Positions 15,218-23,253 of a stretch of 64,000 nt of DNA are shown here, piece after piece. A program made the translations under genes and the position numbers. Origin of the DNA: CAVVPY01 sp963750295 (GTDB lineage: Bacteria; Actinomycetota; Actinomycetes; Mycobacteriales; Jatrophihabitantaceae); contig CAVVPY010000001.1 of NCBI GenBank assembly GCA_963750295.1, forward strand, positions 62,001 through 126,000, written 5' to 3'. Every line of letters starts with the position of its first letter. Position 1 is the stretch's first letter. The notes under the pieces were generated by a model that was given only the letters and a program-made list of their open reading frames with translations, was not told the DNA's origin and made no database searches.

Positions 15218-15841
15218 TCAGGCCAACGTCGTCGCGGCGGCGCGCACGAGCAGGGCAGCCGACGTGGCGCCGGGATCCTGGTGCCCGATGCTGCGCTCGC
15301 CGAGATAGCTGGCCCGTCCCTTACGGGCCAGCATCTCGATGGTCGCGTCCCGGCCCTTGTCAGCAGCCTCGGCCGCCGCCCGCAGCGCGATGTCGAGCGG
15401 CTCGCTGACGCCGGCTTCGAGCGCCTCGACCGCCGGTGCGAGCGCGTCGTACATCGTCTTGTCCGCGCGCTCGGCCTTGCCGCGAGCCACGATCCCGTCC
15501 AGGCCCGCCCGCATCGCCGCGGCAAACCCGGCGGCATCGAGTTCGACAGCGGGGCCCGCCGATGACCCGAAGCGGAGCAGGAAGGTGCCGTAGAGCGGCC
15601 CGCTCGCCCCACCGACCGTGCTCACGAGCGTCATGCCGGCCTGCTTGCACAGATCGCCGACCGAGTCACCAGCGAGGCCGGCCACAACGGCGGACATGCC
15701 GCGTTCCATGTTCGTGCCGTGGTCGGCGTCACCGATGGCCGCATCGAGCGTCGTGAGCTCGTCCCGATGGTCGGCGACCAGCTGCGCGAACTCTCTGAGC
15801 CAGCTTTTCAGGTCGTCGAGGGTGATGCGGCCATCGGTCAT
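15218..15841 (-). CDS. dhaL: dihydroxyacetone kinase subunit DhaL
   Basis: A 207-residue all-helical nucleotide-binding subunit of the PTS-dependent dihydroxyacetone kinase. The GDADHGTNMERG segment (about residues 35-46) supplies the Asp residues that hold Mg-ADP, and the TVGGASGPLYG loop (about 75-85) contacts the phosphates; the C-terminal helix has the usual DPGATSAA sequence. In this system ADP stays bound as a cofactor, is rephosphorylated by DhaM, and passes phosphate to dihydroxyacetone on DhaK. The ATG at 15841 lies two bases after the dhaK stop; longer upstream frames overlap dhaK and are not used. Length and motifs are normal. Confidence 0.95.
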   Translation of the reverse strand: MTDGRITLDDLKSWLREFAQLVADHRDELTTLDAAIGDADHGTNMERGMSAVVAGLAGDSVGDLCKQAGMTLVSTVGGASGPLYGTFLLRFGSSAGPAVELDAAGFAAAMRAGLDGIVARGKAERADKTMYDALAPAVEALEAGVSEPLDIALRAAAEAADKGRDATIEMLARKGRASYLGERSIGHQDPGATSAALLVRAAATTLA

Positions 15842-15843
15842 CG

Positions 15844-16845
15844 TCAGAGCCCCCAGCGCAGCGCAGGTGTCCGAACCGGAGCGTCCCACAGTTGCAGGAG
15901 CTCGTCCGTGACGCGCAGCAGCGTGATCGAACAGCCGGCCATGTCCAGCGAGGTGATGTACGGGCCGACCAGGCTGCGCACCGGGGTGATGCCTCGCGCT
16001 GACAGGATCTGCGCCACCTCGTGATACATCAGGTACAGCTCGATGAGGGGGCTCGCGCCCAGGCCGTTGACGAAGGCGATCACCCGGTCGCCGCGGCTGA
16101 ACGGAAGATCGTCGAGGACCGGTTCGACGAGCATCGCCGCGATGTCCTTCGCCGGCGCCAGGGGAACGCGCTTGCGCCCGGGCTCGCCGTGGATACCGAC
16201 GCCGAGTTCCATGTCGGCTTCGCCGAGCTCGAAGGTCGGCTTGCCGTTCGCGGGCACGGTGCAGGAGGTCAGCGCGAGGCCCATGCTGCGTCCGTTGGCG
16301 TTGACCTCGTGGGCGACGTCGGCGACCTCCTTCAGCGACCTGCCCTGTTCGGCCGCTGCGCCGGCGATCTTCTCCAGCAGCACCGTCACGCCGACGCCGC
16401 GGCGGCCCGCCGTCCACGTGCTGTCCTCGACGGCGACGTCGTCATCGGTCACGACCGACACGACCTCGACGCCGGTCTCGGCGGCCGCTAGTTCGGCGGC
16501 CATCTCGAAGTTCATGACGTCGCCGGTGTAATTCTTCACGATGTGCAGCACGCCGGCCCCGCCGTCGACGGATCTGGTCGCCTCGAGCATCTGGTCCGGG
16601 ACGGGGGAGGTGAACATCTCGCCGCAGCACGCGGCGTCGAGCATGCCGGGGCCGACGAACCCGCCGTGCAGCGGCTCGTGTCCCGATCCGCCGCCGGAGA
16701 TCAGGCCGACCTTGCCGGGGCGAGGCGCGTCGCCGCGATAGATGATCTTGTGGACGTGGTCGACGCGCAGGTCCGGGTGCGCCGCTTCGATACCGAGCAG
16801 CGCCTCGCTGACGACGTCAGCCGGATCGTTTATCAGCTTCTTCAT
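15844..16845 (-). CDS. dhaK: dihydroxyacetone kinase subunit DhaK
   Basis: A 333-residue cytoplasmic subunit that binds dihydroxyacetone covalently as a hemiaminal on a histidine. The substrate loop GGGSGHEP (about residues 50-57) and His219 in GVGIHGEPG are both present, as is the [10 protein letters not shown] segment (about 105-114). Length equals that of characterised DhaK proteins. Works with DhaL and DhaM to make dihydroxyacetone phosphate from PEP-derived phosphate. The ATG at 16845 follows the channel gene stop by one base, so translation is coupled. Expression is most likely set by the IclR regulator encoded divergently upstream of the channel gene. Confidence 0.95.
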   Translation of the reverse strand: MKKLINDPADVVSEALLGIEAAHPDLRVDHVHKIIYRGDAPRPGKVGLISGGGSGHEPLHGGFVGPGMLDAACCGEMFTSPVPDQMLEATRSVDGGAGVLHIVKNYTGDVMNFEMAAELAAAETGVEVVSVVTDDDVAVEDSTWTAGRRGVGVTVLLEKIAGAAAEQGRSLKEVADVAHEVNANGRSMGLALTSCTVPANGKPTFELGEADMELGVGIHGEPGRKRVPLAPAKDIAAMLVEPVLDDLPFSRGDRVIAFVNGLGASPLIELYLMYHEVAQILSARGITPVRSLVGPYITSLDMAGCSITLLRVTDELLQLWDAPVRTPALRWGL

Positions 16846-16846
16846 C

Positions 16847-17605
16847 TCACGCCTCCGCGGGAACGAGGTCAGCGACGGTGTTGGGAACCTGGTGGTCGAC
16901 CGGGGTGCGCGAGACGGCGATGAAGGCCCACGCCGCGGCCACGCCGGCGAGCAGTTCGGCGGCGAGGTATACCGGCAGTTGGGTCCATTCGACGGTGCCG
17001 CCCCACAGCTGCTGGATGAACATGGGGCCGATTGTGCGCGCCGGGTTGATCGACGCGCTCGTGGTCGGCCCGACCACCATGATGATCGCGAAGACGGCGA
17101 AGCCGATCGCCACCCCGGCGAAGCCGGCGGCAGCCTTGCGGTGGATGACTCCGAACACGACGAAGACCAGCATGAACGTGCCGATGAACTCCGCGGCGAA
17201 GGCCTGCGGCCAGTGCACGTCGGGGGAGTAGGACGCGACGCCGAGCCCGAGGTCGGACGCCTTCTTGCCCAGTACGGCGATGATCGCGACCGCGCCGATG
17301 ACCGCGCCGGTGACCTGGGCGGCGACGTAGGACGGCACCTGCCGCCAGGGGAACTTGCCGGATGCGGCCAGGCCCACGGTGACCGCCGGGTTGATGTGGC
17401 AGCCCGAGACGTGGCCGAGCGTGTACACCGCCGCGATGACGACCATGGCGAACGCGAAGGAGATCATGCCCAGATCGGCCATGGTGAACGGAGCCTTGCC
17501 GTTGACGATCAACGTCGCCGGTACGGAACCGACCCCGATGAACACCAGGAAGGCGGTCCCGATGACCTCGGCGGTGAGCTTCTGTCTGATCGACGGTTCG
17601 TCCAT
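16847..17605 (-). CDS. MIP-family channel, probable glycerol/dihydroxyacetone facilitator
   Basis: A 252-residue, six-helix membrane channel with both half-helix NPA motifs: NPAVTVG in loop B (about residue 80) and NPARTIGP in loop E (about 200). The start is ATG 17605, preceded by AGGAG; the in-frame extension upstream lacks family similarity and would run into the operator. As the first gene before dhaK-dhaL-dhaM it most likely lets glycerol or dihydroxyacetone into the cell. From the sequence alone I cannot separate a water channel from a glycerol channel, so the substrate rests on the operon. Confidence 0.85.
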   Translation of the reverse strand: MDEPSIRQKLTAEVIGTAFLVFIGVGSVPATLIVNGKAPFTMADLGMISFAFAMVVIAAVYTLGHVSGCHINPAVTVGLAASGKFPWRQVPSYVAAQVTGAVIGAVAIIAVLGKKASDLGLGVASYSPDVHWPQAFAAEFIGTFMLVFVVFGVIHRKAAAGFAGVAIGFAVFAIIMVVGPTTSASINPARTIGPMFIQQLWGGTVEWTQLPVYLAAELLAGVAAAWAFIAVSRTPVDHQVPNTVADLVPAEA

Positions 17606-17673
17606 GTCACGCTCCTGTCTCGAGGTACTTGCCGAGCCGACCCCGACTGGCGGTGTACCGTGATCCCGACTGA

Positions 17674-17692
17674 CATTCGATAATGTCGAATG
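17674..17692. promoter_or_regulatory. IclR-family operator between the Dha operon and its regulator
   Basis: A perfect inverted repeat, CATTCGA-N5-TCGAATG, lies 69 bases upstream of the channel gene start and 78 bases before the IclR gene start. TTCG...CGAA cores of this spacing are usual for IclR-family dimers. It is the only strong palindrome in the divergent gap, so it probably serves both promoters. Confidence 0.7.
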
Positions 17693-17769
17693 ATGTGCGA
17701 AAATTACGCCCATGATTCAATCTCGTCAAGGGTCGTTCCAATATCCGGGGACGAAAGGGGACGAGGCGC

Positions 17770-18525
17770 GTGATCCAGTCCGTCGACCGGGCCGCCCGCG
17801 TGCTGTTCGCGCTGCAGGGCGAGCGGCGCCTGGGCATCGCCGAACTCGCCATTCGGTTGGAGCTCGCGCCCTCGACGGTCCACGGGATCGTGAAGACGCT
17901 GGCCGCGCACAACCTCGTGGTGCAGGACCCTGGTTCCGGGCGGTATCAGCTGGGTCCGGCGGTGCTGCGCCTGGGCAACGTCTACCTCGACACCCTGGAG
18001 CTGCGTTCGCGGGCGATGTCGTGGTCCGAGGAGCTGGCCCGCCGCACCGCGATGGCGGTGCGGACGGGCGTGCTGGCCGGTGACGACGTGGTGATCATCC
18101 ACCACGAGCCGCGCCCCGATGGCAGCCGGCAGATGCACGAGACCGGGATCGTCATTCCGGCCCACGCCAGCGCGCTGGGCAAGGCGCAACTGGCCTTCCT
18201 GCCGGCCGAGGCCGAGCGGGTCCTGGCCGCGGCCCACCGCAGCATGACCGGAGAGACGATCACCGACGCCGGCGAGCTGCGCGAACAGTTCGCCGCTGTG
18301 GCGCGCACTGCGCTGGCGGAGGAGCACGACGAAGCGGTGCTCGGCGAGTCGAGCGTGGCCGCACCGATCTTCGGCGCGCTCGGCACCGCGATCGGGGCGA
18401 TCGCCCTGGTCCTGCCCACCACCGATTGGCCGGTCGGCGAACCGGCCCGCGACGCCCTGCGCGAGGCGGCCCGCAATGTGTCCCGCGAGCTGGGCGCCAT
18501 GCGCTGGCCGGCCCAATCCGCCTAG
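17770..18525 (+). CDS. IclR-family transcriptional regulator of the dihydroxyacetone operon
   Basis: A 251-residue regulator: an N-terminal winged helix-turn-helix (about 20-45, LGIAELAIRLELAPSTVHGIV) and a C-terminal effector-binding domain from about 75 (RTGVLAGDDVVIIHHE, then PAHASALGKAQLAFL, a standard IclR signature). GTG 17770 is chosen because homology begins immediately (IQSVDRAARVL). It is divergent from the channel-dhaK-dhaL-dhaM operon with a perfect palindrome between. GylR-type members of this family respond to glycerol derivatives, so glycerol, glycerol-3-phosphate or dihydroxyacetone is a reasonable inducer; that is inference. Confidence 0.88.
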   Translation: MIQSVDRAARVLFALQGERRLGIAELAIRLELAPSTVHGIVKTLAAHNLVVQDPGSGRYQLGPAVLRLGNVYLDTLELRSRAMSWSEELARRTAMAVRTGVLAGDDVVIIHHEPRPDGSRQMHETGIVIPAHASALGKAQLAFLPAEAERVLAAAHRSMTGETITDAGELREQFAAVARTALAEEHDEAVLGESSVAAPIFGALGTAIGAIALVLPTTDWPVGEPARDALREAARNVSRELGAMRWPAQSA

Positions 18526-18612
18526 CCCGCAGCTGATCCGCGCGCGGAGCCACCGCGCTCAGCCGTCGAGTCGAGGGCACGATGGGCGATTGCCCGGTGT
18601 TAGCCTGCTGCC

Positions 18613-20178
18613 GTGGCGGACGCCGACGTCCCGGTTCGTCGCGCCGAACTCGTTGCGCTCTTGTCACTCGGCACAGACCTCGGTCTGGGGCAACCGATGG
18701 AGCACATGGTTCGGGCGTGCCTGATCGCGCTGCGGTTGGCCGAACGGGTCGGACTCGACGACGCCGCGCGCGGTGTCGTGTACTACTCGGGTCTGCTGGC
18801 CTGGGTGGGCTGCCACACCGACGCCTACGAGCAGGCCAAATGGCTGGGCGATGACCTGTCCGCGAAGAGCGACGCGCACTACGAGTACGACTTCGGCAAG
18901 GCCGGCCCGGCCGCGGCATTCCTGCTCAAACACGTCGGTGGCGCCCGGTCGCCGCTGCTGCACCGCGCACGCATCGGCCTGCGGTTCATGGGCGAGGGCC
19001 GACGGGCCCTTGCTGCGCTGGCCGAGAATCATTATCTGGCCACCGACGAGCTCGCCGCTGGACTCGGCCTGAGCGAGCAGGTCCGAACCAGCCTGAAGGA
19101 GACCTACGAACGCTGGGACGGCAAGGGGGCCTACGGCCTGCGCGGTGACCAGATCGGGATCGGCTCCCGGTTGGTCAGTCTCGCCGACGTGGTCGAGGTG
19201 TTCCGGCGCACCGGCGGCGTCGAGGCCGCGATCGCGGTGGCACGGGAACGAAGCGGTACGCAGTTCGACCCCGACATCGTCGAGCTGTTCTGCGAGCAGG
19301 CGCCACTGATCTTCGCCGACCTCGACGTGGCAACGAGCTGGAATCTGGTGATCGACTCCGAGCCGTCCCTGGTAACCCCGGTGGCCGGTCCGGAGTTGGA
19401 CGCCGCGCTCGAGGCGATCGGTGAGTTCGCAGAGCTGAAATCGCCGTGGCTGATGGGTCATTCGCGTGGAGTTGCCGAGCTTGCGACCCGGGCGGCGCGT
19501 GGGCTCGGGCTGCCGGAATCGGACGTGACGACGCTGCGACGCGCGGCGTTCGTGCACGACATCGGCCGCCTCGGTGTGTCGAACGCCGTGTGGGACAAGG
19601 AGTCCGAGCTGACGGTGTCCGAACTCGAGCGCGTTCGGCTGCACCCGTACCTGACCGAGCGCATGCTGTCGCTCTCCGCGGCGCTGGCCCCGCTGGGTGC
19701 TATCGCCGGACAGCACCACGAACGCCTCGACGGGTCCGGCTACCCGCGCGGCCTGTCGGGCGACGCGATCAGCCACTCCGGTCGGGTCCTAGCCGCCGCC
19801 GACGTCTACCACGCGATGACCGAGGCTCGGCCGCACCGGCCGGCGCTCGCGGCGGCGCAAGCGGCCGACGCACTGCGCACCGAGGTGACGTCCAGTCGGC
19901 TCGATGGGGCAGCAGTGGACGCCGTGCTTCGTGCGGCGGGGCACCGGGTTCGGCGGCGGCGTGAGTGGCCGGCCGGTCTCACGAACCGCGAGGTCGAGAT
20001 CGTGCGACTACTGGCCCGGGGCTTGACCGCCAGAGCAATCGCGGATCGGCTGGGGATTTCCCCGAAGACGGCAGGTAGTCACGTCGAGCACATCTATCTG
20101 AAGACCAGTGCGTCCAATCGCGCACAGCTCAGCCTGTTCGCGATGAGGCACGGATTGATGTCCGAACCGGATCTCTAG
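18613..20178 (+). CDS. tandem HD-GYP phosphohydrolase with C-terminal LuxR-type DNA-binding domain
   Basis: A 521-residue protein built of two HD-GYP-like halves and a LuxR helix-turn-helix. The second half (about 260-430) is intact: HDIGRLGV (with Arg in place of the usual Lys) and HHERLDGSGYPRGL. The first half (about 25-230) has a matching layout (YYSGLLAWVGC, later YERWDGKGAYGLRGDQI) but lacks the His-Asp pair and looks catalytically dead. Residues about 455-515 are a LuxR/NarL domain (LTNREVEIVRLLARGLTARAI). HD-GYP domains cleave cyclic dinucleotides, so this may couple such a signal to transcription. The GTG start has no ribosome site but TAGCCT six bases upstream, so probably leaderless. 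Confidence 0.85.
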   Translation: MADADVPVRRAELVALLSLGTDLGLGQPMEHMVRACLIALRLAERVGLDDAARGVVYYSGLLAWVGCHTDAYEQAKWLGDDLSAKSDAHYEYDFGKAGPAAAFLLKHVGGARSPLLHRARIGLRFMGEGRRALAALAENHYLATDELAAGLGLSEQVRTSLKETYERWDGKGAYGLRGDQIGIGSRLVSLADVVEVFRRTGGVEAAIAVARERSGTQFDPDIVELFCEQAPLIFADLDVATSWNLVIDSEPSLVTPVAGPELDAALEAIGEFAELKSPWLMGHSRGVAELATRAARGLGLPESDVTTLRRAAFVHDIGRLGVSNAVWDKESELTVSELERVRLHPYLTERMLSLSAALAPLGAIAGQHHERLDGSGYPRGLSGDAISHSGRVLAAADVYHAMTEARPHRPALAAAQAADALRTEVTSSRLDGAAVDAVLRAAGHRVRRRREWPAGLTNREVEIVRLLARGLTARAIADRLGISPKTAGSHVEHIYLKTSASNRAQLSLFAMRHGLMSEPDL

Positions 20179-20282
20179 CAGTCGGCCGGTGGCGAGAAGA
20201 TCGGGCGAACGCCTGATGATCCGAACCCCGCTCGCTTTTACCGTCGCGGTAGTCGTATTCGCCCGCGTTCAGGAGGTTCCCG

Positions 20283-21140
20283 GTGACGCTCACCGACGTT
20301 GCACCACAGACATCCAACTTCGTCCACGCCAACGGGACCGACATTCACTACGCCGAGGCGGGCGAGGGCCCACCACTCGTCCTGGTCCACGGCGGCATGG
20401 TGTCGAGCAACCCGATCTGGAACCACGCGCCCGTGGCCTACGCGGCGTACATGGACACGTTCGCCAGCCGATACCGGGTCATCGCGCCGGACACCCGCGG
20501 CTGTGGCAAGACGGTCCATCACGACGCCGGCGAGGTCAGCTTCGATCGCCTCGCCGACGACCTGCTCGCACTCATCGACGCCCTGGGTCTGGACCGACCG
20601 CTCGTCGCCGGATTCAGCGAGGGAGGCGTCACCGCGACGATCGCCGGTATCAAACGGCCAGACGGGTTCAGCGCGATCGTCAACGACGCGGGCTACGACA
20701 TGTTCGATCCCATGGCGCCGAGCCTGACGATGATGCGACAGATGCTCGGCGGCAGCGCCACGGCTACCGAGGCAGACCCGGACGCGTTCGCCGAGATGTG
20801 CGCGCAGTCCGCGCAGATGACCGGAATGTTCGCGCTGATGAAAGCCGACGAGGACGGTGCGCAAGGCGAAGGCCACTGGGCTGACTACCTGCGGCTGGCG
20901 TTCCCCCGCACGACCCAGCCGAACGGGTACACCTACGAAGACTTCGGGAGCATCACCGCGCCCACGCTCATCCTGGTCGGCGATCGCGACGAGTTCTGCA
21001 CCGTGGACGACGCCCTGACCGCCTACCGAAAGTTGCAGCACGGGGAGCTGGCCGTACTGCCTGGCACCGGTCACCTGATCAGCCCGGGCAAGGTCGACGC
21101 CACCCTCGACTTCTTCGAGCGCCGGCTGCGCGAGCACTGA
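20283..21140 (+). CDS. alpha/beta-fold hydrolase
   Basis: A 285-residue cytoplasmic hydrolase. The oxyanion segment VLVHGG is at about 34-39, the nucleophile elbow GFSEGG at about 117-122 with the catalytic Ser in the middle, the acid in LVGDRDEF (about 236-243), and the catalytic His in GTGHLISPGK (about 263-272). GTG 20283 follows a strong AGGAGG ribosome site. The substrate cannot be told: this broad family covers esterases, epoxide hydrolases and haloperoxidases. It stands alone between the HD-GYP gene and an Fpg remnant. Confidence 0.88.
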   Translation: MTLTDVAPQTSNFVHANGTDIHYAEAGEGPPLVLVHGGMVSSNPIWNHAPVAYAAYMDTFASRYRVIAPDTRGCGKTVHHDAGEVSFDRLADDLLALIDALGLDRPLVAGFSEGGVTATIAGIKRPDGFSAIVNDAGYDMFDPMAPSLTMMRQMLGGSATATEADPDAFAEMCAQSAQMTGMFALMKADEDGAQGEGHWADYLRLAFPRTTQPNGYTYEDFGSITAPTLILVGDRDEFCTVDDALTAYRKLQHGELAVLPGTGHLISPGKVDATLDFFERRLREH

Positions 21141-21213
21141 TCACCGTCACCGAGGGGTGGGGATTCCGGCTGACGCCGATCGGCTCAGCTCGTGCGCGAA
21201 GGCTGACGCGCCG

Positions 21214-21334
21214 ATGCCCGAGCTGCCAGACGTCGAGGGCTCTCGACGCGACCTCGCCGATCACCTGCCGGGACGACAGATCCGCCGGGTCGAGCTCACC
21301 GACCCGGGCGTGCTGCGGAACCGCACCGACGCGT
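21214..21334 (+). pseudogene. N-terminal remnant of an Fpg/Nei DNA glycosylase
   Basis: From ATG 21214 the first 40 codons read as the start of a formamidopyrimidine-DNA glycosylase/endonuclease VIII protein: the catalytic N-terminal Pro and Glu of MPELPDVEG are present, followed by GRQIRRVELTDPGVLRN. Similarity ends exactly where the convergent ECF41 sigma gene's stop codon begins (21335), and the remaining ~230 residues of the enzyme, including the helix-two-turn-helix and zinc finger, are absent. A deletion or rearrangement that brought the sigma-epimerase pair next to it removed the rest. The remnant cannot make an active glycosylase. Confidence 0.75.
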
Positions 21335-22252
21335 TCACCTCGCCGACTTCAGCAATGCGCCGAAGTCGCCGACGGTCCCGAGGTGCGCCAGCTTGTCGGG
21401 GTTGACGATCGACCTGATACTCGTGATCTGGCTGCCGGCGATGTCGAGTGCCCAGACGCCGAGCAGCCGCTGCTGGTCGTCGTGAAAGAGCGCTCCTGCG
21501 CCGCCGTTGACCTCGACCGGCCGCACCGACACACCCGGAAGGCGCGCGGCCAGCCTGATCCAGCTCATCAGCGTGCGGGCGACGCGGGTGCGCCCGCGCA
21601 CTGTCCGTGCGAGCGCAGGGACCTTGCCGCCGCCGTCACCGGTCAGCTCCACGTCGTGGGCGAGCAGCGCCTCGAGCCCGGCGAGATCGCCCTGTTCGGC
21701 AGCCGCGAAGAACTTCCGTGCCAGCTCGTCGCGATGCTCGCGCGTGGTGTGGAAGCGGGGCCGGCCCCGCTCGACATGGCGTCTGGCGCGGGTGGCCAGT
21801 TGGCGTACGTTGACTTCGTTCTTGCCGACGATCGTCGCGATCTCCGGGTACCCGTAGTCGAATACGTCGTGAAGCAGCAGCACGGCTCGCTGCTCGGGCG
21901 AGAGGCTTTCCAGTAGCACCAGCAGGGCCAGCGACAGCGAGTCCGCGGTCTCGGCGTGCCGGGCCGGATCGTCGCGACCGTCGGTGACGATCGGCTCCGG
22001 CAGCCACTCGCCGACGTAGTGTTCGCGCCGGGCCCGCGCTGATGTCAACTCGTTGATCGCCAACCGCGTGGTCACCGTGGCGACGAAAGCGCGCGGCGAG
22101 GCGAGCTGCTCGCCGGCCGCGAGGGCCTGGTGCACCCGCAGCAGCGCTTCCTGCACGACGTCCTCGGCTTCAGCGACGCTGCCGAGCATCCGGTAGGCGA
22201 TGGCGAACGCGACCGGCCGCAGCTCCGTCAGCAGCCGTTCATCGTCGGTCAT
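21335..22252 (-). CDS. ECF41 (SigJ-like) sigma factor with SnoaL-like C-terminal domain
   Basis: A 305-residue extracytoplasmic-function sigma factor. Regions 2 and 4 occupy about 1-165. The three signature motifs of group ECF41 are all present: WLPEP in the linker (about 84), and DGGGK (about 205) and NPDKL (about 288) in the C-terminal SnoaL/NTF2-like extension, which replaces an anti-sigma factor by controlling activity from within. The ATG at 22252 overlaps the stop of the epimerase gene (ATGA), so they are co-translated; the in-frame upstream extension lies inside that gene. A promoter matching the ECF41 consensus stands before the pair at 23220-23246. Confidence 0.92.
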   Translation of the reverse strand: MTDDERLLTELRPVAFAIAYRMLGSVAEAEDVVQEALLRVHQALAAGEQLASPRAFVATVTTRLAINELTSARARREHYVGEWLPEPIVTDGRDDPARHAETADSLSLALLVLLESLSPEQRAVLLLHDVFDYGYPEIATIVGKNEVNVRQLATRARRHVERGRPRFHTTREHRDELARKFFAAAEQGDLAGLEALLAHDVELTGDGGGKVPALARTVRGRTRVARTLMSWIRLAARLPGVSVRPVEVNGGAGALFHDDQQRLLGVWALDIAGSQITSIRSIVNPDKLAHLGTVGDFGALLKSAR

Positions 22253-23181
22253 GCCGCTGCAAATCCGTTCCGCCAGCTCGGGTGCGCTGGTTGCCACCCG
22301 AGGTCGCGCTTGGCCTTCTCGTTGGACGCTCCGCGGGCATCGGTCATCATCACCACGCCAGCCTCTCCGGCGAACAGCCGTCCGACCAACCGCGGCACGC
22401 GCATCGGCTTCTTCGCGCCGAGTTCCTCAGCCAGGGCCGGTAGCCACTCGGCGACCGGGGCGGGATCGTCGTCGACGATGTTGTACACACCGGGACTGCC
22501 GTGCGCGATCGCCGCCACGGTCGCCTCCGCCGCGTCTGCGATGTGGACGAACGACCAGACGCCGGCGCCGTTGCCGATGAGCGGAAACTTGCGCGAGCGG
22601 ACCATCTCGAACTGGTCCCCACCTGGTGCCATCGACGTCCCCGGCCCGTAGAACGAGCCGTAGCGAAGCACGATCCCCTCGGTCCACTGCGCACCGAGCA
22701 CCGCCTGCTCGAGGTAGCGGATCGACGCCAGCGTTTCGCGCATCTCACGCGCAGGCGTCGGGTCGAGGGGATCGTTCTCGGTCTTCACCGGCCCGCCGGT
22801 GCGCACGTAGGGCCATGCACCGTAGCTCTGCGCGAGGAACCGCTTCACGCCGACCGCCTGCCCCGCCGACAGCAGGTGGTCGGTTCCCTCGGTCCGCAGG
22901 CGGTTGGTCAGCGCGAAATCGCGATCGAAGTGACGCGGGTCCAACGACCCGATCGCGGTCAGCTGATGGATGATCACCTCAGGCAGCGCCGTCCCGACTG
23001 CTTTGGCCACCTGGTCGGGATCGAGGGCGTCCGCGAGTACCGGTACCGCACCCAGCTTGTCGAGCATCCCCCGCTTCGACTCGCTGCGGGTCATGCCGTG
23101 GACCTCGTGACCCGCAGCAACCAGACGCGGCACCAGTTGTGTTCCGATCGCCCCGGTCGCACCAGCCAGAAACACTCTCAT
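22249..23181 (-). CDS. NAD(P)-dependent epimerase/dehydratase-type oxidoreductase, ECF41 partner
   Basis: A 310-residue atypical extended short-chain dehydrogenase. The N-terminal Rossmann motif GATGAIGTQL (about 7-16) binds NAD(P); downstream segments (FLAQSYGAWPY, RYGSFYGPGT, SFVHIADAAEAT) follow the extended-SDR plan, but the Tyr-x3-Lys pair is not in its usual form, so the reaction is uncertain. ECF41 sigma factors are typically encoded beside a carboxymuconolactone decarboxylase, an oxidoreductase or an epimerase, and this is such a partner. ATG 23181 has AGGAG upstream. First gene of a two-gene operon with the sigma factor. Confidence 0.88.
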   Translation of the reverse strand: MRVFLAGATGAIGTQLVPRLVAAGHEVHGMTRSESKRGMLDKLGAVPVLADALDPDQVAKAVGTALPEVIIHQLTAIGSLDPRHFDRDFALTNRLRTEGTDHLLSAGQAVGVKRFLAQSYGAWPYVRTGGPVKTENDPLDPTPAREMRETLASIRYLEQAVLGAQWTEGIVLRYGSFYGPGTSMAPGGDQFEMVRSRKFPLIGNGAGVWSFVHIADAAEATVAAIAHGSPGVYNIVDDDPAPVAEWLPALAEELGAKKPMRVPRLVGRLFAGEAGVVMMTDARGASNEKAKRDLGWQPAHPSWRNGFAAA

Positions 23182-23219
23182 CGTCAACTCCTGGGTCGAG
23201 AATTACCTGTACCCAAGAA

Positions 23220-23246
23220 GACAAGACAGCACGGCCGGTTGTGACA
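23220..23246 (-). promoter_or_regulatory. ECF41-type promoter (TGTCACA-N16-TGTC)
   Basis: On the minus strand TGTCACA (23246-23240) is followed after 16 bases by TGTC (23223-23220), then 38 bases to the epimerase ATG. The published ECF41 consensus is TGTCACA with CGTC about 16 bases on; only one base of the -10 differs. It implies that the sigma factor drives its own operon. Confidence 0.75.
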
Positions 23247-23253
23247 CCCGCGC

